Shown piece by piece: positions 15,487 to 22,698 of a stretch of DNA of 32,561 bases. The position numbers were made by a program, and so were the translations under genes. Origin of the DNA: JAFDVL01 sp031371805 (GTDB lineage Bacteria; Acidobacteriota; Blastocatellia; RBC074). Each line of letters starts with the position of its first letter. The first letter of the stretch is position 1. The notes beneath the pieces are model-generated. The model saw only the letters and a list, made by a program, of their open reading frames with translations, made no database searches and had not been told where the DNA came from. The stretch spans positions 1 to 32,561 of the forward strand of contig JANMKB010000321.1 of the NCBI GenBank assembly GCA_031371805.1, written 5' to 3'.

Positions 15487-16761
15487 ATGGACAGAAGATT
15501 TTTTCTTAAAAGTAGTGGTGTCGCCCTCGCCAGTTTAGGCGTGGCAACAACCTCTCCGTCTTTTCTAGCTCGCACCTTAGCACAAACGAAAACGACCGGA
15601 CGCCGCAAAACTCTGATTGTAATTTTTCAGCGCGGCGCCATGGACAGCCTTAACGCGGTGATTCCTTACGGCGAACAGGATTATTACAATCTGCGTCCGG
15701 GCATTGCCGTGCCACGTCCCAATAATGACAAACAACCGAACAATCCGGCGGCGCTTGATCTGGATGGATTCTTTGGCTTGAATCCCGCGCTTGCTTCCTT
15801 CAAACCAATTTACGATTCCGGGCAACTGGCAATCGTTCACGCCGTTGGTTCACCGGATACGACGCGTTCACATTTTGATGCGCAGGATTATATGGAAGCA
15901 GGAACGCCGGGCGTGAAAAGCACTACGGACGGTTGGCTGAATCGTTATTTACAAGCCAGGCCGGATAAGACTGCTTCGCCCTTTCGGGCTGTGGCAATGG
16001 GGGCAAATTTGCCTCGCACGCTGCAAGGTCGCGCCCCAAGTCTGGCGATGAATAATATTAGCGAATTCAATGTTCGGGCCGGTGGTGGTCAGGCTTCGAC
16101 GGTTGTCCAGGGCGGCTTTGAAGCGATGTATGAACAAAGTGTCAACGAAGCTTTGCGCGGCACCGGACGTGAAACTTTTGACGCCGTAAAAATGCTCAAA
16201 CGCGTCAATCCCTCCCAATATCAACCCGCGTCGGATGCGCTTTATCCACGCGGTAAATTTGGCGATAGTCTGAAACAAATCGCGCAACTCATCAAATCTG
16301 ACATCGGACTGGAAGTCGCCTTCACGGATATTGGCGGTTGGGATACGCACGCCAACCAGGGCGCAGGACAAGGGCAACTCGCCAATCGGTTACTGGAATT
16401 TTCAACCGGGATCGCTGCCTTACACGCGGATTTGAAAGAGCGACGCGATGATGTTGTAATTTTGACGATGACCGAATTTGGACGGACAGCAAAAGAAAAT
16501 GGCAACCGCGGCACAGATCACGGGCACGCCAGTTGTATGTTTCTGGTGGGTGGCAACGTCAACGGTGGCAAAGTGCTGGGCAAATGGCCGGGACTCAAAA
16601 ACAGTCAGCTTTACGAAGGCCGCGATTTAGCCCTGACCACAGATTTTCGGGATGTATTTGGTGAAGTTGCGACACGGCATTTAGGAGCGAATAACCTCAG
16701 TGCAGTGTTTCCAGGCTATCAAATTAATCGTACCAATTTCCGAGGGATAATCCGCAGCTAG
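15487..16761 (+). CDS. DUF1501 family Tat-exported protein
   Basis: 424 residues beginning with a Tat-type signal (DRRFFLKSSGVALASLG) and a cleavage region near ARTLAQT. The body is DUF1501 (alkaline phosphatase-like fold): LIVIFQRGAMDSLNAVIPYG, a SHFDAQDYMEAGTPG block, DIGGWDTHANQG and the C-terminal MTEFGRTAKENGNRGTDHGH motif, whose Asp/His residues are candidate metal ligands. GGGAG precedes the ATG. It forms an operon with the DUF1800 gene and is followed by a strong terminator. The two are thought to act together outside the cytoplasm, but the substrate is unknown. Confidence 0.92.
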   Translation: MDRRFFLKSSGVALASLGVATTSPSFLARTLAQTKTTGRRKTLIVIFQRGAMDSLNAVIPYGEQDYYNLRPGIAVPRPNNDKQPNNPAALDLDGFFGLNPALASFKPIYDSGQLAIVHAVGSPDTTRSHFDAQDYMEAGTPGVKSTTDGWLNRYLQARPDKTASPFRAVAMGANLPRTLQGRAPSLAMNNISEFNVRAGGGQASTVVQGGFEAMYEQSVNEALRGTGRETFDAVKMLKRVNPSQYQPASDALYPRGKFGDSLKQIAQLIKSDIGLEVAFTDIGGWDTHANQGAGQGQLANRLLEFSTGIAALHADLKERRDDVVILTMTEFGRTAKENGNRGTDHGHASCMFLVGGNVNGGKVLGKWPGLKNSQLYEGRDLALTTDFRDVFGEVATRHLGANNLSAVFPGYQINRTNFRGIIRS

Positions 16762-16790
16762 CTTGGGGGAGTATAGCCGTGGATTACTTG

Positions 16791-16830
16791 CGGGAGCTGT
16801 GCCGTTAATTCTGGCGCGGCTCCCGATTTT
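16791..16830 (+). terminator. Rho-independent terminator of the DUF1800-DUF1501 operon
   Basis: CGGGAGCTGTGCC (16791-16803) pairs with GGCGCGGCTCCCG (16813-16825) over 13 positions with two G-U pairs and a 9-base loop, followed by ATTTTTATTTT. It lies 30 bases after the DUF1501 stop codon. Confidence 0.8.
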
Positions 16831-16854
16831 TATTTTGGCCTTTTTCAGTAGCAT

Positions 16855-16971
16855 AAACTTTCCAGTTTGTGCTGCGTACTAAGCTGTAATCTTATGAAAG
16901 AAATTGTACTTTTGTTTGGGAGTATTGCTTAAAGTGAACGCAAACTGGAAAGTTTGCGTTCACTTTTTTTT
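16855..16971. repeat. Pair of palindromic repeats with terminator-like end
   Basis: AAACTTTCCAGTTTG (16855-16869) recurs inverted as CAAACTGGAAAGTTT (16941-16955). The second copy sits inside a perfect 15-bp hairpin, AAGTGAACGCAAACT-ggaa-AGTTTGCGTTCACTT (16932-16965), followed by seven T. The hairpin could terminate transcription on the plus strand and lies only 30 bases before the SD of the next gene. The arrangement looks like a REP pair or miniature element of about 115 bases. Confidence 0.65.
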
Positions 16972-17001
16972 ACCCAAAGCACAATCCAAAGGAGCAACCC
17001 A

Positions 17002-17880
17002 ATGTTCAATTTGAAGCGTAGAGAATGGAATAAATTAATGCTTGGCAGTGTTGCCGCAACTGTTTTACCACTTGAAAATTTGTTTGCTGCTGCCAGGCCA
17101 AACTCAAAATTTGCGGGTGTCCAAATCGGTGCTCAAAGCTATAGCTTTCGTGATCGCGGACTTGATGATGCTATCAAAGGCTATGTCGAAGTCGGGATCA
17201 ATAGTTGTGAGATGTGGTCGGGACACGCCGAACCGAAAGGGCTGAAACCTGATGATTTGCGTAAATGGCGGTTGAGTGTTTCGCTGGATGAATTCAAAAA
17301 TATTCGCAAGAAATTCGATGCGGCTGGGGTTCAGCTTTACGCTTACAATTACAGCTTCCGCGAAGATTTTACGGATGAAGAAATCGAACGCGGCTTCAAA
17401 ATGGCGCAGGCATTAGGCGTCAAAATTATTACGGCATCGTCGAATGTCACGACGGCAAAGCGCGTTGATCCGTTCGCCAAAAAATATAAAATTCGTGTCG
17501 GGATGCACAACCATTCGAATATCAAGCCAAACGAATTCGCTACGCCGGATGATTTTGCGAACGCGATGAGCGGGACATCGGAATATATTTGCGCGAACCT
17601 TGATATTGGACATTTCACAGCGGCGAATTTTGATGCAGTGGATTATTTAAGCAGGCATCATGATCGCATCGTGACCTTGCACATTAAGGATCGCAAAAAA
17701 AACCAAGGCGAAAATGTTGTGTTTGGCGCAGGCGATACTCCGATCAAACCAGTGCTGGAATTACTTAGAAAAAACAAGTGGAAAATCCCGGCAAACATTG
17801 AGTACGAATATAAAGGCGCGGATACAATCGCTGAGATAAAAAAATGCCTGAGCTATTGCAAACAGGCCTTGAACGCTTAA
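17002..17880 (+). CDS. Tat-exported sugar phosphate isomerase/epimerase-like protein (TIM barrel)
   Basis: The start at 17002 is chosen because AAGGAG lies at 16989-16994; the frame is open upstream through a hairpin to 16954. The 292 residues begin with a Tat-like signal (KRREWNKLMLGSVAAT). Next comes a xylose-isomerase-like TIM barrel (AP endonuclease family 2): IGAQSYSFRD at strand 1, GVKIITASS, VGMHNHSN, CANLDIGHF, VTLHIKDRK and a terminal NIEYEY. The His, Asp, His and Glu in these motifs match the usual divalent-metal ligands. Members of this family isomerise or epimerise sugars or inositols; the substrate here is unknown. It stands alone, isolated by the terminator-like hairpin before it. 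Confidence 0.87.
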   Translation: MFNLKRREWNKLMLGSVAATVLPLENLFAAARPNSKFAGVQIGAQSYSFRDRGLDDAIKGYVEVGINSCEMWSGHAEPKGLKPDDLRKWRLSVSLDEFKNIRKKFDAAGVQLYAYNYSFREDFTDEEIERGFKMAQALGVKIITASSNVTTAKRVDPFAKKYKIRVGMHNHSNIKPNEFATPDDFANAMSGTSEYICANLDIGHFTAANFDAVDYLSRHHDRIVTLHIKDRKKNQGENVVFGAGDTPIKPVLELLRKNKWKIPANIEYEYKGADTIAEIKKCLSYCKQALNA

Positions 17881-17933
17881 TTGAAGGCGTGACACTAAGC
17901 CCTTACAGCGATTTTCAAGCCGAGGAATAGAGA

Positions 17934-18107
17934 GTGCGCCAATCGCTGAAAGCTAACGCTGATCACTTGAAAAAAGGCGTCAAGGATCAACTCCCAGGCG
18001 GCAGATTTCAGGCTGGTAACTACTATTCAAACCTGCTCGAAAATCGCGGTAAGACCGTGGAAGAAAATTGGCGCGGGCATCGTGTGCTGATCGTCGCGGT
18101 CGCGTGA
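17934..18107 (+). CDS. Possible small protein of 57 residues
   Basis: A GTG at 17934 has GAGGAA at 17922-17927, six bases upstream, and opens a frame of 57 codons ending at TGA 18105-18107. The protein is basic and contains LPGGRFQAGNYYSNLLE and a hydrophobic tail (HRVLIVAVA). It matches nothing I recognise. Its last 12 codons fall inside an inverted repeat (18073-18159), so it may be a remnant of a longer gene cut by a repeat, or chance. It follows the isomerase-like gene by 53 bases. Confidence 0.3.
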   Translation: MRQSLKANADHLKKGVKDQLPGGRFQAGNYYSNLLENRGKTVEENWRGHRVLIVAVA

Positions 18108-18159
18108 CGTATGGCTGAGTTGCTTTTCCAGTGGTTGCATACAAACAGACGATGCCCGC
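18073..18159. repeat. Inverted repeat between convergent genes
   Basis: GCGGGCATCGT (18073-18083) and ACGATGCCCGC (18149-18159) form a perfect 11-bp inverted repeat with a 65-base interior. It lies just beyond the end of the Cys-rich gene (stop at 18167) and between convergent transcription units, so it could act as a two-way transcription end as well as a repeat element. Confidence 0.55.
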
Positions 18160-18166
18160 ATAAAAA

Positions 18167-18790
18167 TTATTCATCCGGCGATTTGAAGGTGATGTAAGGA
18201 ACCAAATATTGGCCCTTCACCAAACGCAAAGAAGAGTCTTTCAAAATAGTTGCGGCTTCCTTAATCAAATCAGATTCGCGCAATTCTTTATACTTGCCGT
18301 TTTTACTCAACAATAAATAAACCGTACCATCGCTCGGCGTTTTCGGACGCGCAGTTTTGGACGGAGTTTTGCTCTCGCCGGATTTTCCAACGGGAGGCTT
18401 TTGCGTAGTTATCTCCGCCGTTGTTTTTTCTTCTTCGGTAGGTAATTTAGCCATCGGTTTACTTTCGGTTTTGGGTGCAGCCTTGAGCGGCTGGTGATTA
18501 TTTTTCTTCCGCAAAAGTTGCGGGGCAACAGTGGTTTCAATTTTGGCTGAGGACGCAATTAATACAGGGGCAGCAGCGCGTTTGGGCCGTCCCGGCTTAA
18601 CCAAAGTTCGCGCTTCAAACACGCGTCCACTTTTTGCGGCTGCCGCTTCCAGTCTTTCGGTAATCGCTGTCAGTCCGGGCTGACCTGCTAAAGCACCTGC
18701 CCAGTCTTTGCAGTTGCGACGATACTTACACGTCCAATAACAAACTTCGACGGCTTTCTGGCAGCCAAATTTTTTGCAGGCGATTTGCAT
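18167..18790 (-). CDS. Hypothetical protein with Cys-rich N-terminus and basic disordered middle
   Basis: 207 residues, family not recognised. The first 27 residues contain five cysteines (C5, C10, C17, C21, C27) in CKKFGCQKAVEVCYWTCKY, which could bind zinc or an iron-sulfur cluster. Residues about 60-150 are rich in Lys, Ala, Pro, Thr and Glu and look disordered, and basic enough to touch nucleic acid. The last 55 residues look folded (TVYLLLSKNGKYKELRESD, then a helix and SLRLVKGQYLVPYITF). It starts 10 bases after the stop of the HTH gene, so the two are surely co-transcribed, downstream of Rad52. A DNA-related role is inference from context and composition. Confidence 0.7.
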   Translation of the reverse strand: MQIACKKFGCQKAVEVCYWTCKYRRNCKDWAGALAGQPGLTAITERLEAAAAKSGRVFEARTLVKPGRPKRAAAPVLIASSAKIETTVAPQLLRKKNNHQPLKAAPKTESKPMAKLPTEEEKTTAEITTQKPPVGKSGESKTPSKTARPKTPSDGTVYLLLSKNGKYKELRESDLIKEAATILKDSSLRLVKGQYLVPYITFKSPDE

Positions 18791-18800
18791 CTTTCAAGTC

Positions 18801-19310
18801 TCAGTGCGTAGCCAGCCAATCGCTGAATATTTTTGCTTCCTGATGTTTGCCACTCCAGCGGGCGCGGTTTTTTCCGGTTAAGGCTAACACCATTGCCTGA
18901 TGCTGTCCGGCGCGGTCGCCGATTTCTTCAAAATATTTGTACAGGCTGTCAATTCGATCAATAGATTTTTTCGCCGCCTCGACGCTTTTGAATGACAACA
19001 CGTGCCGGAAAAAGCGCGAATAAACGTTTTGCTCGGCCTCGGTTGAAGTGTAAAGATCGAAATATCCGGTGAGCAGGCCAGCCTGGCGCAAGACCTGGGC
19101 AACATAAGATGGATGCGTTTTGATTTGCCGACCAATGGCTGCCACGTCCTTGATTCCCTGATGATAAAGATCAAGCACACGATCTTTTTTACTGGGCGCT
19201 TTTGCTCGCGCCTCTCTGGCTTCGTCTGCCTCAAAAGCATCAAAAACGCCTTCAAGAAATTTTTCATTGAACGGCGGTAATGCCGTAGTTGATAAAGTTT
19301 GTTGTAGCAT
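18801..19310 (-). CDS. Hypothetical protein with helix-turn-helix
   Basis: 169 residues. Residues about 43-80 (RVLDLYHQGIKDVAAIGRQI then HPSYVAQVLRQAGLL) form a clear helix-turn-helix of the resolvase/transposase-like or sigma-region-4-like kind, in which the second helix would read DNA. The rest is mainly alpha-helical (FRHVLSFKSVEAAKKSIDRI, a YFEEIGDRAGQHQAM segment) and not recognised. AGAGG precedes the ATG. It lies in the Rad52 transcription unit, 129 bases behind the VOC gene with an inverted repeat in the gap, so it may also have its own promoter. A DNA-binding regulator or replication/recombination accessory role is inference. Confidence 0.75.
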   Translation of the reverse strand: MLQQTLSTTALPPFNEKFLEGVFDAFEADEAREARAKAPSKKDRVLDLYHQGIKDVAAIGRQIKTHPSYVAQVLRQAGLLTGYFDLYTSTEAEQNVYSRFFRHVLSFKSVEAAKKSIDRIDSLYKYFEEIGDRAGQHQAMVLALTGKNRARWSGKHQEAKIFSDWLATH

Positions 19311-19339
19311 GATTTGTTACCTCTTAATCGTTGCTCATT

Positions 19340-19416
19340 GCGAACTCAAACTTGCGTGCAGGGCTTTTTTATGACGCCTCTTTGAGAATACACCTGACAC
19401 GCAAGCGAAAGTTCGC
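19340..19416. repeat. Nested inverted repeat in the Rad52 region
   Basis: Outer arms GCGAACT (19340-19346) and AGTTCGC (19410-19416), then four unpaired bases on each side, then inner arms CTTGCGTG (19351-19358) and CACGCAAG (19398-19405), around a 39-base interior. It lies between the VOC gene and the HTH gene, in the probable leader of the latter. Confidence 0.6.
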
Positions 19417-19439
19417 GGCCAAAAAATCTTCACCTGAAG

Positions 19440-19910
19440 TTAGGCGGCGGCGCACTGCGATTGCATGCGGCGACTCATTTCGTCGGGCGACACATCTTCA
19501 GTGTGCGTGGCAATGTGCCATTCGTGCCCAAACGGGTCTTTGACCGAGCCTGAGCGATCACCATAAAACTGATCTTTTACCGGACGTTGTAACGTCGCTC
19601 CGGCAAACACTGCCCGACTAACCACAGTGTCAACATCTTCAACATAAAGCATAATGGTAACCGGCGAACCGCCATAAGATTGCGGACTGCGAGAACCCAT
19701 TTCCAGAGACTCATCCGCCAGCATAATAGGTGAGTCTCCGATTTTGATTTCCGCGTGTCTAATTTTCCCATCGGGCGTTGGCATCCGAAATAATTCCGTC
19801 GCGCCAAACGCCTGCTGATAAAATGCCAGCGCTTCGGCTGCCCCATTGATTATTAAATACGGGGTTACGGTGTGGTAGCCCGCCGGAATTGGTTGTACTT
19901 TGCTGGTCAT
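19440..19910 (-). CDS. VOC superfamily protein, PhnB-like
   Basis: 156 residues of the glyoxalase/bleomycin-resistance (VOC) fold, PhnB-like subgroup: GYHTVTPYLIINGAAEALAF, then YQQAFGATELFRMP, HAEIKIGDSPIMLADES, VTIMLYVEDVDTVV and QFYGDRSGSVKDPFGHEWHI followed by ATHTEDVSPDEM. The DPFGHEWHIATH block contains the usual C-terminal metal ligand region. PhnB-like proteins lack a well-defined reaction. AGGAG precedes the ATG. It lies within the Rad52 unit, 45 bases after the DUF1579-like gene, and is a paralogue of the VOC gene at 25872-26327. Confidence 0.9.
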   Translation of the reverse strand: MTSKVQPIPAGYHTVTPYLIINGAAEALAFYQQAFGATELFRMPTPDGKIRHAEIKIGDSPIMLADESLEMGSRSPQSYGGSPVTIMLYVEDVDTVVSRAVFAGATLQRPVKDQFYGDRSGSVKDPFGHEWHIATHTEDVSPDEMSRRMQSQCAAA

Positions 19911-19955
19911 AAATTTTCTCCTTAGTTTTTGTTCGTACTAAATTTCGCTAAGAAA

Positions 19956-20426
19956 TTATGTAAGCACCTGTTTGTATTCTGCCTGCACCGCTAATTCTTC
20001 TTCACCTGCGGGAGAGCAGTTGTACATGGTGATCTGCAAATCCTTGCGAGTTGTGGTAGTGATCACGATCCGCCAACCCCAGTCAGGATCAGGCGGCGCT
20101 TCATACCACCCGCGCAAATCAATTGCCCCCGCCTGATCAATCGTTCCCTGACACAACATGACTTTGCTGCTCTGATGCCACGAATCAACCCATGCCGCCG
20201 TTGCCACTGTCTGATTGTTGTCATAACCAAGCAGGAGCAGCCCTTCTTGCGGAATATTTTCATGACTCCAGGTATAAGCCAGCGTCAGAAATTTTCCGTT
20301 CGCTGCCGTCGCCACTTTTAAATCTGTGGGCGAGACATAATCAGTCGGTGTCAGCCAGCTAAGTCGTAAAAGATTGGTTCCGGCCCAGATTCCAGCCAAA
20401 TTATTTTGCAGGTCTGTCAAAGTCAT
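19956..20426 (-). CDS. DUF1579-like protein
   Basis: 156 residues, without signal peptide. The pattern LAGIWAGTNLLRLSWL, a GKFLTLAYTWSHENIPQEG strand pair, a GYDNN turn, WVDSWHQSSKVMLCQG and GWRIVITTTTRKDLQITMYN is that of the DUF1579 family, a lipocalin/THAP4-like beta-barrel fold. DUF1579 proteins have no proven function. AGGAG precedes the ATG. The gene lies 26 bases downstream of the Rad52-family gene and is probably translated from the same message. Why a barrel protein travels with Rad52 is unclear; the pairing may be accidental. Confidence 0.7.
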   Translation of the reverse strand: MTLTDLQNNLAGIWAGTNLLRLSWLTPTDYVSPTDLKVATAANGKFLTLAYTWSHENIPQEGLLLLGYDNNQTVATAAWVDSWHQSSKVMLCQGTIDQAGAIDLRGWYEAPPDPDWGWRIVITTTTRKDLQITMYNCSPAGEEELAVQAEYKQVLT

Positions 20427-20452
20427 GATGTCTTTCTCCTATTCACTTAGCT

Positions 20453-21214
20453 TTAGCTTGCTCGCCGCACAATCGGGATTTCATTGGTCTCTTGCAGTTG
20501 CTTCAAATGATCAATGAATGATGAGGCAGCGCGGCGCGAAAGCTCTTCGACTTTGCAATCCAGCCTCATTGTTTCCTGTAACTCCATATCTACATCAATG
20601 TTCAAATCACGGCAGACGGCGCGAATCATGACAATTTGTTTAGGCGTCGCCAATTCTGAAACTGATTTCGCCAGGGGATTGGTTGGAAACGGTCTTGGTT
20701 GCGGCCTGGTTGCGACAGGAGCTTCAACGACTTCGGCATCACGTATATATAAATCACGTGCGATACCGAATTTGATCGCGGCTCTTTTCAGCGCGTCGTG
20801 TTCGGCTTTTTTGATGCCGGTTTCCGTATTGGCATTGCCTGTGCCGACGCCTTCGCGGGTGATGCCGTCAATCGTAATTGCCGCTGTGATGACGATGAAT
20901 TCGCCAATTTGCGTAATTTTCTTGACCGTATGCGCCCAGGTCGGAGCCGCACGATCAAGGATGTCGGCGACCGTGTGCCATTCGACATAATCAACCATGT
21001 GCTTGTTGCCGGAATAATCAGTCCAGCCTTCGCGCTGTTTGATCAGCCGGGAATCAAGCGGTTCGCGCAACGTGCGTAAGGTTTGCGTAAAGGTAAAAGG
21101 GATTACATTATTTTTAATGGCGGTTGCTTCGCTGGCTTCATCTGCCCACTGAGAACCCAGCAGTACATTATTAATAGTGGCTTCGTTGGTCGTGCTCATA
21201 AGTGTTTCGTTCAT
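20453..21214 (-). CDS. Rad52/Rad22 family single-strand annealing protein
   Basis: 253 residues. Residues about 35-160 form the Rad52-type annealing core: FTFTQTLRTLREPLDSRLIK, then VEWHTVADILDRAAPTWAHT, EFIVITAAITIDGITREGVG and TGIKKAEHDALKRAAIKFGI followed by ARDLY. The residues around the beta-hairpin and the KKAEHDALKRAA helix are the family's DNA-binding groove. A Pro-rich linker (about 165-185) leads to a helical C-terminal part (ATPKQIVMIRAVCRDLNID, LSRRAASSFIDHLKQL) seen in phage and bacterial members. Homologues include phage annealing proteins and Deinococcus DdrA. GGAGG lies ten bases before the ATG. It is divergent from an XRE regulator and heads a five-gene unit. Presence of such a gene on a chromosome suggests phage or plasmid ancestry. 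Confidence 0.87.
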   Translation of the reverse strand: MNETLMSTTNEATINNVLLGSQWADEASEATAIKNNVIPFTFTQTLRTLREPLDSRLIKQREGWTDYSGNKHMVDYVEWHTVADILDRAAPTWAHTVKKITQIGEFIVITAAITIDGITREGVGTGNANTETGIKKAEHDALKRAAIKFGIARDLYIRDAEVVEAPVATRPQPRPFPTNPLAKSVSELATPKQIVMIRAVCRDLNIDVDMELQETMRLDCKVEELSRRAASSFIDHLKQLQETNEIPIVRRAS

Positions 21215-21293
21215 TGCTTTAATTCCTCCAAAAATATTTTCTCAGCCGATGAAACAAACTGCCATGCGCTCCTGCGAACTTTCTTTGTCTCAT

Positions 21294-21331
21294 CTGTGAA
21301 ACAGTGTATCACGGGTTTTTGATTGTTGCAA
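21294..21331 (-). promoter_or_regulatory. Candidate promoter of the Rad52 gene
   Basis: On the minus strand TTGCAA (21331-21326) and TACACT (21308-21303) are separated by 17 bases. A small palindrome CTGT-gaa-ACAG on the plus strand (21294-21304) overlaps the -10. TGAAAC motifs occur at 21250-21255, 21297-21302 and 21335-21340. Candidate only. Confidence 0.4.
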
Positions 21332-21378
21332 GTATGAAACGCTTGTTGCGTACCAGAAAATTTTATGCTAGATTACGG

Positions 21379-21402
21379 CTGCGTTAAATATAGCTAACGC
21401 AG
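21379..21402. promoter_or_regulatory. Palindromic operator candidate for the XRE regulator
   Basis: CTGCGTTA (21379-21386) and TAACGCAG (21395-21402) form a perfect 8-bp inverted repeat with an 8-base spacer, ending 16 bases before the XRE start codon. Size and spacing suit a dimeric HTH repressor binding its own promoter, here the divergent Rad52/XRE control region. Confidence 0.5.
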
Positions 21403-21418
21403 AAAGTGAGGATTATTT

Positions 21419-21826
21419 ATGGCGACTTCAGAAGACAATTTAGTTAATATTGCCGAATTAGGAAGAGCGGTGCGCCGCGAACGCGAGCGCCGTAAAATGG
21501 GACTACGCGCCGTGGCGGAGGCGACAGGCGTTTCGGCTTCGACGCTTTCACGCATTGAAAATGGAACCTGCCAGCCGGACGCTGATAACATTGCGCGGAT
21601 GGCGAAATGGTTAAAGATGCCCGTCGAGCGCATTATGGGTGGACAGACGAAAAGCGGAGCGAATCAACCCGTGATTTATTTCCCGCAGGAAGCTACGCCC
21701 GACATTGTCGAAGTCCATTTGCGCGCCGATAAAAATTTATCAGCGGAAAGCGCAGCGGCTTTGGCGGAACTGTTCCGCGTCGCTTATACCCAGTTCAGCC
21801 AGCACGACCCAAAAGGGAAAAAGTAA
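21419..21826 (+). CDS. XRE-family transcriptional regulator
   Basis: 135 residues. Residues about 10-66 are a Cro/cI-type helix-turn-helix: LGRAVRRERERRKMGLRAVA, then EATGVSASTLSRIENGTCQP and NIARMAKWLKM, with the recognition helix at STLSRIE. The remaining 65 residues (DIVEVHLRADKNLSAESAAA, then LAELFRVAYTQF) are a short helical part without a known ligand or peptidase domain. There is no LexA/cI-type autocleavage Ser-Lys pair in view. GAGG lies seven bases before the ATG. It is transcribed away from the Rad52 gene, the layout of a phage- or plasmid-style switch. It probably represses itself and perhaps the Rad52 unit. Confidence 0.9.
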   Translation: MATSEDNLVNIAELGRAVRRERERRKMGLRAVAEATGVSASTLSRIENGTCQPDADNIARMAKWLKMPVERIMGGQTKSGANQPVIYFPQEATPDIVEVHLRADKNLSAESAAALAELFRVAYTQFSQHDPKGKK

Positions 21827-21969
21827 TGCTGGCCGGAATCTGGCTTCCAATTTAAGCATTGTCCTTTGGGCTTGGTGGAAAGAAATTTCCAGCGCAATGG
21901 CTGGACTCCATCAAGCTCCTTCTCACCGCTTAAGAATAAAACAACATTGATTGGGAAAAGAGGTAGCTG

Positions 21970-22392
21970 ATGAGCATTAGGGGGTTACTGATAATAGCTT
22001 TCATTTGGTCAGGTTTCCTGTCTGTTAACAACCATAGCCTTGAAGATAATCCAAAGGCTATTGAAGGAACCTGGGTCATATCGCAAGCCGAATCAGGCGG
22101 GAAAAACTTCGCGGCACTCAAAGGAGCCAAATTGATTTTGCAGGCTGGGAAATATGAATTCCAAAATGATCAGGGCGAATATAAATTGCACCAGATCGAA
22201 AAGATGACCGCCATAGATATTACGGGCAAGCAGGGGCCAAATGAAGGCAAAACATATCTGGCAATTTACGAGCTGACAGAAAATACCTTGAAAATTTGCT
22301 ACGACCTGTCAGGCAAAGAGAGACCGAAAACATTTAAAACCGAAGCAGGGACGCAACAATTTTACGTGACTTATCAGAGAAGCAACGAATAA
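21970..22392 (+). CDS. TIGR03067-domain exported protein
   Basis: 140 residues with a short N-terminal hydrophobic segment (GLLIIAFIWSGFLSV) acting as signal peptide or anchor. The mature part follows the TIGR03067 pattern known mainly from Planctomycetes and Acidobacteria: IEGTWVISQAESGGK, LILQAGKYEF, AIDITGKQGPNEGKTYLAIY and TLKICYDLSGKERPKTF. It is a lipocalin-like beta fold of unknown function. GAGGTAG precedes the ATG. No clear operon partner; it is separated from the XRE gene by 143 bases that show no feature. Confidence 0.8.
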   Translation: MSIRGLLIIAFIWSGFLSVNNHSLEDNPKAIEGTWVISQAESGGKNFAALKGAKLILQAGKYEFQNDQGEYKLHQIEKMTAIDITGKQGPNEGKTYLAIYELTENTLKICYDLSGKERPKTFKTEAGTQQFYVTYQRSNE

Positions 22393-22698
22393 GATTGCTG
22401 AGAATTTTGTTATGGATTGTTGGGTGAGATGCAACCGAAAGATTTTTTGTCACGGGGGAGAACACAACAGATTTTAAGGAGCTACAAAAAAGTACCAGGG
22501 AGTCCTTGATTTTAAGAACGCTCTGTCTAATTCTCCAGGTTGGGTGTATTACGGTGTTCCTTTGAGGACAGCGCTTTTATGAACCTGCTTTTGATGTTTT
22601 AGCTGGGAATGAGTTCATTGATTTGGACTCCCTCGTACCAACAATCCGTGCTGGTTTTTAAGGTTGTCCATTATACCGATCACGCTCCAACTGGTTAG
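22393..22698. other. Gene-free stretch before the TonB fragment
   Basis: This stretch shows no intact gene. It holds the inverted-repeat element at 22492-22638. Short open pieces such as SPGWVYYGVPLRTALL and FDVLAGNEFIDLDSLVP occur in shifted frames and might be debris of a decayed gene, but they are not recognisable. Confidence 0.5.
22492..22638. repeat. Possible miniature inverted-repeat element of about 147 bases
   Basis: GTACCAGGGAGTCC (22492-22505) and GGACTCCCTCGTAC (22625-22638) form 14-bp terminal inverted repeats with one mismatch. A second inner pair, GCTCTGTC (22520-22527) with GACAGCGC (22567-22574), also pairs with one mismatch. No transposase is coded inside and no clear target duplication was found, so it may be a MITE or a structured RNA locus. 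Confidence 0.45.

Noticed and set aside
17980..18174. Minus-strand frame of 64 codons
   Set aside because: No start signal. It overlaps the inverted repeat and the end of the Cys-rich gene, and looks random in composition.
18167..21826. Complete prophage or integrative element
   Set aside because: Apart from Rad52, XRE and the HTH protein there is no integrase, terminase, capsid, relaxase or attachment site duplication in view.
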